Shown: piece by piece, positions 47,601-56,479 of the stretch
How the letters are laid out: each line of letters starts with the position of its first letter
Position numbering within the stretch: the first letter of the stretch is position 1
Assembly: GCF_029633865.1 (NCBI RefSeq)
Contig: NC_079211.1
Coordinates: 3,103,739 to 3,167,738 of the forward strand
DNA: 64,000 bases
Direction: 5' to 3'
From: Lampris incognitus
Lineage: Eukaryota; Chordata; Actinopteri; Lampriformes; Lampridae
Translations under genes and position numbers: made by a program
Notes under the pieces: generated by a model
Seen by the model: only the letters and a program-made list of their open reading frames with translations
What the model was told of the DNA's origin: nothing
Database searches by the model: none

Positions 47601-49051
47601 GCCCCGGAGGAGGGTTGTCGGCAGCCCTCTTAGCTGCCATGCAGGCCACATGCTGTCGGCTCGTTATGGCACTCCGGTGGTGTTTTTTGGAAACTTGACA
47701 TGCCTTTGAAAAATGCCCCCGTTTATCCGCCTTGCTCTCAGACTTCCAGCATACTGTGCAGTGCATAGTTGGAGTTTGGTCCACATTCTCTAATGCAACC
47801 CAGATAAACTCTGTTTCCAGGATAACTGAAATACTCTTGCGCTTCAGTTCATAAATTTTGTCATTATCTGCCACCATTTTCTCGTGAGTGACAAGTCTGA
47901 CAGCCATGCATCACATGCCTAGCCTACTCAATTCTTGATTGGCCAATGGTGTGTGCCAATATTCTCCAGGAGGGGCTATACTATATGCCAGAGAACGAGA
48001 ACATGATTTATGATATGACAATTGGGGGGGAAAAAAAAGAGAAATTGAAACATTTTAATTTATTTATATTTGCGGCGGGGGGGGGGTTTTCCCCCCCTCT
48101 TTTTCTCCCCAATTGTACTTGGACAATTTACCCAGTCCCTGCTCCACGCTCTCTGCTGATCTGGGGAGGGCTGCAGACTACCACATGCCTCCTCCTATAC
48201 ATGTGGAGTCACCAGCTGCTGCTTTTCACCTGACAGTGAGGAGATTCACCAGGGGGACGGTCATGCTATTCCCTCCAGTTCCCCCACCCCCCTGAACAGG
48301 TGCCCCGACCGACCAGAGGAGGCGCCGGTGCAGTGACCTGGACAAATGCCCACGTCCAGCTTCCCACCCACAGACACGGCCAATTGTGTCTGTAGGGACG
48401 CCCGACAAAGCTGGAGGTAACACGGGGATTTGAACCGGAGATCCCCGTGTTGGTAGGCAATGGAATAGACCGCTACGCTACCTGGATGCCCTATTTATTT
48501 AGTTATTGACTTTTTTTGTGTTTTTTTTTTTTTGTTACGAGTTGCTAGATTTACTAGCCCAATGTGGCATTTTACTTGCCCCGTGCAATCGAGCAATCAT
48601 TGTTGAACCCTGCCATTTAAGTACATCATGTTTTCAGATGCATGAAGTGAAACATGCCATTCATCCACAGTCATGTTACCTAATTAGATTTAGTTCATTA
48701 TTCCAGTTTACCAATTTAAAATTCATTAAGAGGTCTTAATTTGTGCTTTTGGGCAGATGTGATCATGTGTGCTTTAATACCTTTATAACAGCGCTGTGAA
48801 AGTACTTTTATGTAATTAAGTTTTGTCAGTCTTCTCACTTAATACTGAGCTTCGTGTTTGGTCAGTGGTTTTCTGAACAGCTTAATGTGGCGAACTGATT
48901 TCTCCGTTGTCGTGGTGTATTTGGTGTCTTGCTGTTCAGGCGTGTGTACAAGGAGAGATTGGGCGTTCCACCTAAAGTGATCATTGGATACCAGTCGCAT
49001 GCAGACACGGCCACCAAGAGCAGCTCCACCAAGAACACGTTTGTTGCTTGA
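36407..49051 (+). CDS. eif4e: eukaryotic translation initiation factor 4E, eIF4E1 class
   Basis: eIF4E binds the mRNA 5' cap and recruits eIF4G to start translation; 4E-BPs compete for the same surface. Seven coding exons: 36,407-36,427; 37,829-37,929; 38,008-38,103; 41,744-41,807; 43,522-43,635; 44,269-44,408; 48,940-49,051. They give 215 aa (human 217). Cap-stacking Trp55 and Trp101, with Glu102, are present, as are Trp72 (VEDFWALYNH, eIF4G/4E-BP surface), Arg156/Lys161 for the phosphates and Trp165. The MNK-site serine cluster is kept ([11 protein letters not shown]), one residue shorter than human. The N-terminus is unlike human EIF4E: MMATGAM, then a lysine-rich [12 protein letters not shown]. 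With substitutions such as GIAPMW and DLDRFWQET, this suggests a fish paralogue (eif4e1c-type or an a/b duplicate). Which one is not settled. Confidence 0.96.
36428..37828 (+). other. eif4e intron 1, no repeat recognised
   Basis: CpG-rich for the first 600 bases, probably the downstream part of the CpG island, then A/T-richer. No other exon, RNA gene or repeat family recognised. Confidence 0.5.
37829..37929 (+). CDS. eif4e: eif4e exon 2
   Basis: Acceptor TTTCCCAG, donor GTAAGA. Encodes [19 protein letters not shown] then [14 protein letters not shown]. The end matches all eIF4E1 proteins; the start is divergent. Confidence 0.93.
38008..38103 (+). CDS. eif4e: eif4e exon 3
   Basis: Encodes [17 protein letters not shown] to FDTVEDFW; acceptor TGCTTGCAG, donor GTAAGC. 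Confidence 0.97.
38252..38390 (+). mobile_element. tRNA-derived SINE, family B
   Basis: Contains GACCCTTTAGTCAAGCGG, TTAGCGATGTCTCCCGCGG and B box GGGTTCGCGTCCC. It lies in eif4e intron 3. Confidence 0.65.
38580..38606. repeat. (TA)n microsatellite
   Basis: Pure TA run between two family B copies. Confidence 0.9.
38607..38930 (-). mobile_element. tRNA-derived SINE, family B, one copy plus a partial
   Basis: The minus strand at 38,607-38,730 reads GACCCTTTAGTCGGCTGG, then GGGTTTGCGTCCC and CTGTGGCGGTTCTCGG. A second partial at 38,850-38,930 carries GGCGACGGTTCCCGG and TTCGCTACATTGGTGTCAG. They face the copy at 38,252. Confidence 0.65.
38990..41220 (-). mobile_element. Jockey/CR1-group LINE in eif4e intron 3
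   Basis: Read on the minus strand, domains occur in order: end of the endonuclease ([25 protein letters not shown], about 41,110-40,930), linker ([37 protein letters not shown]), [31 protein letters not shown], and the reverse transcriptase ([49 protein letters not shown] and the FADDN active-site box near 39,230). Many frame changes. A tail of another LINE is inserted at about 39,815-39,900 and two hairpins interrupt it. Dead. Confidence 0.88.
39815..39900 (-). mobile_element. short LINE/SINE tail inserted in the LINE
   Basis: TTGTAAAGCCCTTTGGGAC, TACCTTGTGAATTTGGGC and TATAAAAATAACTTGACTTG interrupt the coding between KKVIDGI and CNLSFKMG of the host LINE. It is a typical fish L2-type 3' tail. 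Confidence 0.7.
41461..41545 (-). mobile_element. very short 5'-truncated RTE insertion
   Basis: Only the last 80 or so bases of the RTE family (CTGTGGCGACCCCTAATGGG, GAGATGGAAATGGATGATCC on the minus strand) with a (TAG)3-like tail. Flanked by CCTCTTTCTTCAGAT and CCTCTTTTTCTTCAGAT. eif4e intron 3. Confidence 0.85.
41744..41807 (+). CDS. eif4e: eif4e exon 4
   Basis: Encodes [20 protein letters not shown] and K; acceptor TTTTTCAG, donor GTAAAT. Confidence 0.96.
41808..42539 (+). other. eif4e intron 4, first part
   Basis: No exon or repeat family recognised. Confidence 0.4.
42540..42832. mobile_element. Penelope-like element end (probable)
   Basis: GAGGAAGCCTCTTGGATGAG, AGGCGAAACGTCTTC and CAAGTCCAGTGGCACTTGAT, with ATGTTCTCATTCATCCAGGT at the other side, resemble the terminal region of fish Penelope-like retroelements. 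No coding remains. Confidence 0.5.
42935..43260 (-). mobile_element. tRNA-derived SINE, family F
   Basis: The minus strand starts GGGACACTGGGGACTGGG and carries B box GGGTTCGCACCCC, then GTCTCGTCAGATCCGAC, and ends in GGGAGAAAAAAGGGAAAAA. Distinct from families A to D. Confidence 0.65.
43522..43635 (+). CDS. eif4e: eif4e exon 5
   Basis: Encodes [20 protein letters not shown] through DRFWQET, with the second cap-stacking tryptophan. Confidence 0.97.
43940..44012 (-). mobile_element. SINE family A head fragment
   Basis: GGGGGCGTCCGGGTAGCATA and GGTTCGAATCCCCATGTTAC on the minus strand; only the tRNA-like head remains. Confidence 0.8.
44269..44408 (+). CDS. eif4e: eif4e exon 6
   Basis: Encodes [20 protein letters not shown] through [17 protein letters not shown]; donor GTGAGT. 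Confidence 0.97.
44721..46114 (+). mobile_element. Tc1/mariner element with both ends, in eif4e intron 6
   Basis: Left end CACTACGTGAACAAAAGTAT and right end (minus strand) CACTATATGAACAAAAGTAT are inverted repeats, each flanked by TA. The transposase reads HTH ([26 protein letters not shown]), then [14 protein letters not shown] with the first catalytic Asp, [26 protein letters not shown] with the second, and [20 protein letters not shown] with the third acidic residue. Coding is broken by a 186-bp RTE insertion and by a frameshift after FQHDCG. Inactive. Confidence 0.95.
45401..45586 (-). mobile_element. 5'-truncated RTE inserted in the Tc1 element
   Basis: The minus strand encodes [37 protein letters not shown] and the family 3' end. 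Flanked by 17-bp duplications of Tc1 sequence, ACTTGCCTGACAGCATT (45,384) and ACCTGCCTGACTGCATT (45,587), 15 of 17 identical. Confidence 0.93.
46180..47910 (-). mobile_element. hAT transposase relic in eif4e intron 6
   Basis: Minus-strand pieces in order: a zinc-finger-like N-terminal region ([20 protein letters not shown], 47,575-47,907), a central stretch ([19 protein letters not shown], 46,639-46,938) and the C-terminal dimerisation motif ([19 protein letters not shown], 46,412-46,639), which is diagnostic for hAT. The layout resembles hAT-derived ZNF862-like proteins. It is interrupted by stops and frameshifts. Terminal repeats were not identified, so the ends are approximate. Confidence 0.8.
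48067..48492 (-). mobile_element. tRNA-derived SINE, family A, full length
   Basis: Minus-strand copy with head GGGCATCCAGGTAGCGTAGC, B box region GGTTCAAATCCCCGTG, GGTGAATCTCCTCACTGTC and the G-rich 3' end. Flanked by ATTTATTTA at 48,058 and 48,493. Confidence 0.92.
48940..49051 (+). CDS. eif4e: eif4e exon 7 (stop)
   Basis: Encodes [36 protein letters not shown] and TGA; acceptor GCTGTTCAG. Confidence 0.97.
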
Positions 49052-49244
49052 GGAAAACTAGAAATGTTTTTGTTTTCTCTTTTTGTTTGTTCTCCTTTTT
49101 TGTTTGTGAATTTCCATGGCTAATGGACATGCTAATGCTAATTTTAAGAAAATGTAAAATCACACTTAAGAAAAATGGCCTGTTGTTTTCTCCCCTTTTT
49201 AATATGTTAAAGCTTTAATAGCTGATCAGCAGGAAAGTTGCAGA

Positions 49245-49250
49245 AATAAA
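49245..49250 (+). terminator. eif4e: eif4e polyadenylation signal
   Basis: AATAAA 194 bases after the TGA, followed by TTGTGGAGC. Confidence 0.7.
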
Positions 49251-49349
49251 TTGTGGAGCTACTGGAAGAGCTGAGTCCTGAGTTTCATTAAAACATTCTT
49301 TAAACTGTGTGTGTGTGTCTCTCAGGCTATTGAATGGTTGAGCATCACA

Positions 49350-51035
49350 CAGTTAAGGTCAAAATGATTAGCCCCCTTAATGAAATCAAACAAAACCCTT
49401 AACGTTTCCATGGAAATGACCATAACCACAAGTGTTTATAGTTTAATTGCTTCCAAAGGAAGAAAGACAAAATCTCCACCAAGCTTGATTAAGATATTTT
49501 ACTGATACTCTGAATTGAAACAAGAAAAAACAAAAATGACAAGGCCAAAATAATTAGCCCTCTGACAATTAATAGTCAATAGTGTAACCTTTCTGACTCA
49601 CAACTGACAACACCCTCTTATGGTGGTTCCTAACTAGGTTGGCACATGTCTCTTGAGGGATCTTAGTCCATTCTTCCATAGCAAATTGTTCAAGCTCACC
49701 CAAATTGTGTGGTTTTCCAGCATGGACATGAACCTTGAGCTCCTGCCACAGAGTCTCAATAGGATTGAGATCTGGGCTCTGAGAGGGCCACTGCAGGACC
49801 TTGATTTTGGTGTCTTTCAAAAAGCTTTGGACCAACTTGGATGTATGCTTCGGGTCATTGTCTTGCTGGAAGACCCAGCAGCGACATAAAGCTAGACTGG
49901 CAGCAGATTTCTTTACATTAGCCTTCAAAATGTTGACATAATCTTCTTTCTTCATGATCCCATGCAACCGAACAAGGTTCCCTGTGCCTGAAGTAGCAAA
50001 ACAGCCCCACAGCATTATGCCCCCACCACCATGTTTAACTGTGGCAACTGTGTTTTTAGGGTCGAAGGCCTCTCCCTTCTTTCACCAAACAAAAGCAACA
50101 TCCATGTGCCCAAACAGCTCAAGTTTGGTCTCGTCAGACCAAAGGACAGACTTCCAGAACTCATGCCCATGTTTCAAATGTTCACGGCAAACTTCAGTCT
50201 GGCTTTGATGTGCCGCTGTGTGAGCAATGGAGTTTTTCTTGGACGATGACCTCGAAGCCCACCCCGATGAAGAGCCCGCACAACAGTCTTCCTTGAAACA
50301 TCAAGTCCAGAAGAGGCCAGTTCAGCAACAGTCATCTTGGCAGAGATCCGGGGATTGTTGATGATATCTCTTGACTATTTTCCTCTCCAAGGTTTTTGAA
50401 ATCTTGCACTTTCGACCAGGCCCAGGTTTGTTTCTAACACAATTTGTCTCCTTGTGCTTTGCAGTGATGCAACGTACATCTGTTCTAGACACTGAAACGC
50501 TTGGAAATGGCCGTATAGCCTTCCCCTTTAAGATGAGCATCCACTGTCATCTTTCTGAGTTCCAGATGGATTTCCTTACTTTTTGGCATGATGAAATTAC
50601 TTCTTACCAAGAATTTAAGAGTAGTCCCTCTCAATCAAGTGTTCAAGTGCCACTAGCCCCGTTCATTGGAGTCTCCTAAGTAAAGTTCAATGCTGATTGA
50701 TTGCTCGGGTGTGGTTTGAAAGCTGATTGATTGGTCAGGTGTTGTTTGAAAGCTGATCGATTGCTCGGGTGTGGTTTGAAAGCTGATTGATTGGTCAGGT
50801 GTGGTTTGAAAGCAAAAATCACATGGGGGCTAATAATTTTGACCACCTCAATTTTCACTACATTTGGTTTAAAGTAAAACTGAAGATGTATTTTACATTC
50901 CAAAATGTACCAAATATAGGGGCCTTAACATTGAATATTTTACTATGTAAAGTTTTATGAATGATGTAAGCGTTGGGCAGAATTTCAGGGAAATGTTCCA
51001 TAGTTCCTTGGGGGGGCTAATAATTTTGACAACTG
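49350..51035 (-). mobile_element. Tc1/mariner element, both ends present
   Basis: Left end CAGTTAAGGTCAAAATGATT and right end (minus strand) CAGTTGTCAAAATTATTAGC are inverted repeats; TA follows the right end. The minus-strand transposase shows a paired-domain piece (NKPGPGRKCKISKTLERKI), AFDPKNTVATVKHGGGGIM, MLWGCFATSGTGNLVRLHG, FQQDNDPKHTSKLVQSFL and WPSQSPDLNPIETLWQELK. A TGA interrupts VW-KKGEAF and the N-terminal part is frameshifted. Inactive. It lies just past the end of eif4e. Confidence 0.95.
50692..50812. repeat. 30-bp tandem repeat inside the Tc1 element, 4 copies
   Basis: Unit GCTGATTGATTGCTCGGG then TGTGGTTTGAAA. Copies alternate GCTCGGG and GGTCAGG, so the array looks like a duplicated dimer. 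Confidence 0.92.
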
Positions 51036-51889
51036 TATTTAAGTAGAGGCTATAAAATGAGATGAAAGACTATTTTCCTATCACAAATTTAAACCATGCT
51101 ATTGTTTTCCTAAGATGGTGGTTGGGAATTGTGATCCCTGACAAAACGTTTGCTCCACTGCATTTTACAGCTGTTCAACCTCCAGAAATTGTTTGCTGAA
51201 GTGAATAAACTAAGTGTGGTTCATGGATGGACAGGAAGAAGGCGCCATTTTGAAATAAAATATGAATAAACCCCCTCGCTGTGTGTGCGCACACAGACAC
51301 CACTAAATCTATTCAGAGATGCAATTTTTTAAGAATTGTTGTTCATTTGCTCTCTAAGTGTATTAGTGACCTTGACCTCTTCATGTATCTTTCTGGGAAT
51401 TGATGTGAAACTGAACGTCTGTCACAATTCCCATCTGAAGAAACCGCTGTAGTTGATCAGCTTCAGCACTTCACATGTTTGACTTTTCCCCTTCAAACTT
51501 ATTCTTCCTGCTGTAGAGAAGTGTCTGTAGTCTGAAGTTGGGAAAAGGTCGTCTGAACAAATAACACAGTGAGGGTGGTAAATGTCTTGCAACTGCAAGG
51601 AGAAGAGGCTGTAAGGGAGGTGGATTTAGTTTTGTGAGTTTAACCGTTCCCTTTGTAAGCGCACGAGATCCTTAGAAGAGCTGAATGCTTGTCATTGAAA
51701 AGCAATGCACCTCCAATCCTTTTCTCAAAAACTGAAAGTTTAGTCAATACTGCTTGTGAGACTGAACGGCCCAAACCTACACGGGAGTCTACCAGAAAAT
51801 AGGAATTTTGTTTTTTGAAAACAATTTTGAGTAAATCTGGAAGTTTGTGGAACATAACCAAATTAAAGATGGCTTGATCTTACTCGCGT
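51036..51889. other. intergenic, nothing recognised
   Basis: No exon, RNA gene or repeat family identified downstream of the Tc1 element. Confidence 0.4.
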
Positions 51890-52280
51890 TCAGGGATATG
51901 TAGCTGGCCTAGCACCACAGTACCAGATTATCCACCTCATCCAGGTAGTCACTCTCGTCATCACTGGCAATCGGATCCACCACAACTGTGTCGTCAACAA
52001 ACTTGACTATGAAGCTGGAGTTGTGCTTGGCCGTTCAGTCATGGGTATATAGTGAATACAGTAGGGGGCTTAGGACACATCCTTGGGGGGCTCCCGTGTT
52101 AAGTGTGATGGTGTTTGAGATGGTGCCACCCACCCTCACAACCTGTGGTCTCCCAGTGAGGAAATCATGGACCCAGCTACAGATGGAGGTGCTGAGACCC
52201 AGATCATGGAGCTTAGCAGACAGAATTTTGGGGACTATGGTTTTGAAAGGCTGAACTATAGTCTGAACAGTATTTTCACA
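51890..52280 (-). mobile_element. LINE reverse transcriptase core fragment
   Basis: The minus strand encodes [50 protein letters not shown] and, after a stop, FIVKFVDDTVVVDPIASDD. FVDDT is the catalytic YxDD-type box. About one third of an RT domain; 5' and 3' parts are missing. Confidence 0.85.
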
Positions 52281-53124
52281 TAGTTCTCACACCTGCTGTC
52301 CAGGTGGGATGTAGTGGTGTGTAGTACGGTACCTGTGATATGAGTTGGGTCAGTTTCTGGTTTTGCCAGTCCGGTCCAGACCTGTGTAAATAAACATGGA
52401 CGGTGGACTATGTTCCCTCAACTTGATTCTTTAGTTTGTGTTATAAAAAATAGCTGTATAGATTTGACCAGTTTATGCTGAGTTGGAGTGAAAGATGTCA
52501 TAGCTTCCCAGTGCAATGTCGGTCCATGTTAAGAAAACTTCTAAAAATGGTACTTTATTCCATTGTTAGTTTTCATGCAAAATGAGTAGGAAATTGTATA
52601 ACTTGAGATATTATTCATTTTTCATCAATAATCCAGGCAGAGAAAGTGAGTTTTCTCTGCACAGGAGCAGCAGACGGACGGGCTCGTTTAAACTCACCAG
52701 ATGTTTGAGGAACCGACGAATTCATCCAGAAGCTGATCCAACTCCTTGACCCTGAACTGGAAAAGCAGCATTACAGTGTGAACCCCATTTAGTTCTGAGA
52801 AGAATTATCTGTTCATTGGGGTTGGGTAAAAGGCCAAATAAAAGGCGCCTCACCTGGTAATGTACTACTGGTTATCTGTAGGCAGGTTTAGCTGAGGAAG
52901 ATCCACCATCTCCATCTCTTCCACCGTTCCTCCATGTGCGAGCGTCATCCCCCAAAAAACAGCATCTGAAATGAATGGCTGAGACACGGCTACATGGATC
53001 AATTCAAAAATTCTAAATTCGTTCAATTGTAATAGTTCAGTTCAATTTGTTTTCTTTGAAAAAAAATAAAAATGAACAAAAAGAAAACTGCCCCAAGAGC
53101 GGGGTGGATAAGTGACTGAGGTGG
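52281..53124. other. intergenic, nothing recognised
   Basis: No gene seen. A 9-bp hairpin (GCAGAGAAA/TTTCTCTGC) lies at about 52,635. Confidence 0.4.
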
Positions 53125-53254
53125 GCACATCTGGATAAAAGCATGAAAATGGGTACATGGGGGTTTTACAGTATGCTGATTTCAAAAATAGCGGGAACCA
53201 AGTTCCCGCTATTTTTCCCCATGTACCCATTTGCATGCTTTGATCCAGATGTGC
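53125..53254. repeat. double inverted repeat (nested hairpins)
   Basis: Outer arms of 38 bases (GCACATCTGGATAAAAGCAT... against ...TGATCCAGATGTGC) match at 36 of 38. Inside is a perfect 15-bp stem AAAAATAGCGGGAAC/GTTCCCGCTATTTTT with a 3-base loop. Confidence 0.93.
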
Positions 53255-53706
53255 ACGCTTTGAGTACAAAATGTTGCATATCCGCTCCACTACACGGAGT
53301 CCTTACATCACATAATGTCTGAAGTGGGCCATGTTAATTTGCCTAGTTGAAAGTCAGAAAAATAAATCGATAAAACATCTCCAAATACCACAAACACAAT
53401 TCCAAACAAGCCCACTCTGTAATCTTTGAGAAAATGGCAATGAATTTAAAAATGTCTGTTTGGATGTCTTATAATTTAACACTTAAAGAGCCACTTATTG
53501 TAATGTGCTTACCAATATTGCAGGGCTGGGTCACAGTAACATCCAAATATTCTTAGTTTCTGATAGCTTTTAAAAGAGAATAACGCTTGTCGCTAAAGTA
53601 TAAAGACACAAAAAATGTAAAAACAGTCGCCACAATTTGAACATTATTCACCCATTTGCCTGAAACATGTAACTTCACCTTAAGTCTTGCTTAGATATTC
53701 TTTCAT
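53255..53706. other. intergenic, nothing recognised
   Basis: A/T-rich sequence with no recognised gene or repeat. Confidence 0.4.
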
Positions 53707-53830
53707 TAGTCTCCATCCATCCATCCATTATACATCCTGCTCTCAGGGTTGCGGGGATGCTGGAGCGTATCCCAGCAGTCATTGGGCGGCAGGCGGGGAG
53801 ACACCCTGGACAGGCCGCCAGCCCATCACA
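53707..53830 (-). mobile_element. SINE family C tail
   Basis: CCATCCATCCATTATACATC, GTTGCGGGGATGCTGGAGC and CCCTGGACAGGCCGCCAGCC match the 3' part of family C read from the other strand. It ends 13 bases from the Myb/SANT ORF stop. Confidence 0.8.
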
Positions 53831-53843
53831 GTCTCAAAGGAGA

Positions 53844-54419
53844 TTATTCAGTCATTTGACTCAATAATTCTTCAGGTCTCCTTCGGCTTGTGGCCTCTGA
53901 CTCAAGGAGGAACTTCACAAGTGAGTTTGCCTGTTCCCCTGTCCTCCGCTGTGTAGATGGGCTGGATTCTCCCCTCAGCACTAAGATGTCAATCCCCTCT
54001 GACCTTCCCACAATTGGGAAATCTACATCATGATGTACCCCTAAAGAGCCTCCATCCATTTCATTAAAGAACTTAAAGCGCATGCTTCCCCTCCCTGTAC
54101 TATGACCGTTATCTTTGACTTCTTTGTAAGCATCCACAAGTGTTTGCCACTTTCTACAAACTCTGTCTGGATCGAACACCTGGCCAAGATGGTCAGACAG
54201 CTTACTGGCCATATCCCTCCACATGTGTTTCTTGGATCCTTTGCTTGTTTTAATCCTAGCACTGAGCTCAGCGAGGCTTTGTGGGTGTTCACTGCTGTCT
54301 GACTCTAGGTGTTGCCTTATTAAGTCTATCAGAAAGAGGATTTGCTCCCTTGTGAAGCCATCATGTGGCTGCAATGACACAGTGGTTGAGTTGCTGGCAC
54401 TAGAAGACTCTCCCTCCAT
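53844..54419 (-). CDS. Myb/SANT-like DNA-binding domain protein, intact 191-aa ORF
   Basis: An uninterrupted ORF. Residues 1-20 are a Ser/Glu-rich leader. Residues 21-122 look like a Myb/SANT-like (MADF-type) trihelix: FTREQILFLIDLIRQHLE, then MWRDMASKLSDHLG with Trp67, then RKWQTLVDAYKEVKDN with Trp91, and GSMRFKFFNEMDG. A short GVHHDVDFPIV motif follows, then a polar C-terminus. Such proteins occur as second ORFs of Harbinger-type DNA transposons and as domesticated host genes. No Harbinger nuclease is seen beside it. It is single-exon in appearance, and the first ATG gives a complete domain. Either a transposon-derived gene or a young copy; function unknown. Confidence 0.65.
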   Translation of the reverse strand: MEGESSSASNSTTVSLQPHDGFTREQILFLIDLIRQHLESDSSEHPQSLAELSARIKTSKGSKKHMWRDMASKLSDHLGQVFDPDRVCRKWQTLVDAYKEVKDNGHSTGRGSMRFKFFNEMDGGSLGVHHDVDFPIVGRSEGIDILVLRGESSPSTQRRTGEQANSLVKFLLESEATSRRRPEELLSQMTE

Positions 54420-54778
54420 ACTCCCGCTTTCCTGTCTCGTCCCCTTGCTGCTGCTCTCTCTCCCTTAATCAAGAATTGAACATGTGATGAGCTGTTTATC
54501 ATTATGTCAATAACGGCAGGCCATTATATATAGATATGCTACTCTGTGAAGCCATTATCTGCCATGTTTCTACTATGACTGGACAACAGTATGTTGAAAA
54601 TAATGAAGACTGGTCCAAAAATCACTGTCAAACTAATCTGGAAGAAAACTGCATCGTGACTGAGGGTTTCACCAACGCCGTAGGAACTGGGGTCCCATTC
54701 TGCTCGGTATAGGGGAGCGGTCAGGGGTTGAGATCTTCCCGCATCCAAAAAGAAATTCATCTCTTCATCTAAATACAC
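54420..54778. other. upstream of the Myb/SANT ORF
   Basis: No recognised domain; presumably the leader or promoter of the minus-strand ORF. Confidence 0.3.
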
Positions 54779-55330
54779 TGTTACCCCGTTTATACTGGCA
54801 GCTCAAATCTGATTTTTCGGCAAATCCAGACTGGAATCTTGATTTCTTTTATGTAGTCTGAACAGCAAAAAACACATTGGAATCTGGTCTTTGCAAATCG
54901 GATTTGAGCCACATTCGGAGGGGGTTTCATATCTGATTCAAATCGGGTTTCTAAAGATGTGTCTCAGTCTGGACGCTCTAGCCACTCAAATCGGATTTCA
55001 AACTGTCCGTTACGTCACTCGCAACGCGACACAACACAACCCAACACAACACAACACATGTTAACGTCAGAGTCTGAGCGCGGAAGTTCAAACCCGCATG
55101 CAACGAGAAGGAAGACGACCTAAAAAATGGAGAACAGTAGTGCCTGGGCAGACGAAGAAGCCAACGGTCTCACAGCTCTTTGGGGGGACGCCACAGCCCA
55201 TTTCCCCACCGGTCAACACGTTCCGGGTTGCACCGCACCTCGCGCTGCCCAGCGAGGCTGCCGTGACTGCAGCACGGGACACTGTGGTGTCCCCACCCTT
55301 ATAAACAATACAGTAAATGTTGTGTATTTC
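54779..55330 (+). mobile_element. Harbinger-like element head, truncated
   Basis: From CTGTTACCCCGTTTATACTG through AATCTGATTTTTCGGC and CAAATCGGATTT the sequence looks like the terminal region of fish DNA transposons. At 55,127 it opens an ORF, MENSSA then WADEEANGLTALWGDA, the start of a Myb/SANT domain (W-x-D-E-E...LW), which then departs from any domain. The body and right end are missing. Class is inferred. Confidence 0.45.
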
Positions 55331-55504
55331 TAATGTTTTCACTTGTTGGTATTTTTAGCGTTTTCCTGAATTACTTTTGTGCAGACAAGATAACTTTCAG
55401 AGATTGTTTACCATAACCAGCTACCTAGTAACACTGGCCACATATTTTGACATCACTTTACATGCAGAACAAGTTTTACTATGTGGTAGTGTGGATTATT
55501 TTAA

Positions 55505-55748
55505 CTAAATAAGTGCCACGGCCAAAACATTTAATGACCACGGTCAGTCAGTGCCTCGGTATACAGTCTCATCCGAAGGACGGCATTTCCTACAGCACAG
55601 CGTCCCCGTCACCGCACTGGGGCCTATTAGGACCAGAGGGAAGACTGCCCCCTACTGACCCACCATACCACTTCCGGCAGCAACTCGGGATTCCCGACAG
55701 GTCTCCCATCCAAGTACTAGCCAAGCCCATGTCTGCTTAGCTTCCGTC
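55505..55748 (-). mobile_element. 5S rRNA-derived SINE (SINE3-like)
   Basis: The minus strand carries GAAGCTAAGCAGACATGGG, TTGGCTAGTACTTGGATGG and GAGACCTGTCGGGAATCCC. These match the 3' half of 5S rRNA with its internal promoter region, then run into SINE body (AGTAGGGGGCAGTCTTCCC) and GACCGTGGTCATTAAATG. Not a functional 5S gene: the 5' half is absent. Confidence 0.8.
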
Positions 55749-56441
55749 ATTTGGCAGAGCAGGGTACATGTTGGCATGGCTGCCTGCTGACGTCATCAGT
55801 ACGGGCTGCACAGCTCAAAGGGGTATCTGGGATCAGGCGTTTCACAAAATGACTGAAACTGACCGATGAAAGGTGATATAATGACTCTGGCCATTGCTGT
55901 GTAGTCAGAGAAAATGAAGTTGGGGCCTGCGGTTCGGGGCCCATGTGAAAAGAGACTAAGGACTGTGTATTTTAGTATCTAGGTAACCTTTAGAGATGTT
56001 CCTGCTGACCGTGTCCTGTCCGTGGCTAACTATGAGGTCTGTAACTGGCTCACATTGTCAGTTGTTTCTAGTTTGGCATCTTTTGCATAGTGCGTAGTGC
56101 TCCCGGAGGCGGAACTAAGTTCTGCCGCTCCAGTGTTCCGCACGTATTTAATAAAACCAAACACACCGAGAGCTAAACGCCAAAAGCGCCGAGGGAACCA
56201 CGGCAGGACCTTGGACACGAACCAGGAAGGACGAAGCAAGCGAGGTTCCGCCCCTCCTCAGTAGTGAGCAGCCTACATGTTACTATATACATATATATAA
56301 ACATATATATGTGCTTAACTTAATTTCTACGCCGTTGTTTCTCTATGATATGTTTAATGCATGATTTACATATGCTATAAACGTGTTAGCTCAATGTGCT
56401 AGCTAGCTGGTGTATTGCTGCAGGGGAAGTTGTGGAGACAA

Positions 56442-56479
<38 letters not shown>

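Noticed and set aside
55670-55748. Functional 5S rRNA gene
   Set aside because: Only the 3' half of 5S is present and it runs directly into SINE body sequence.
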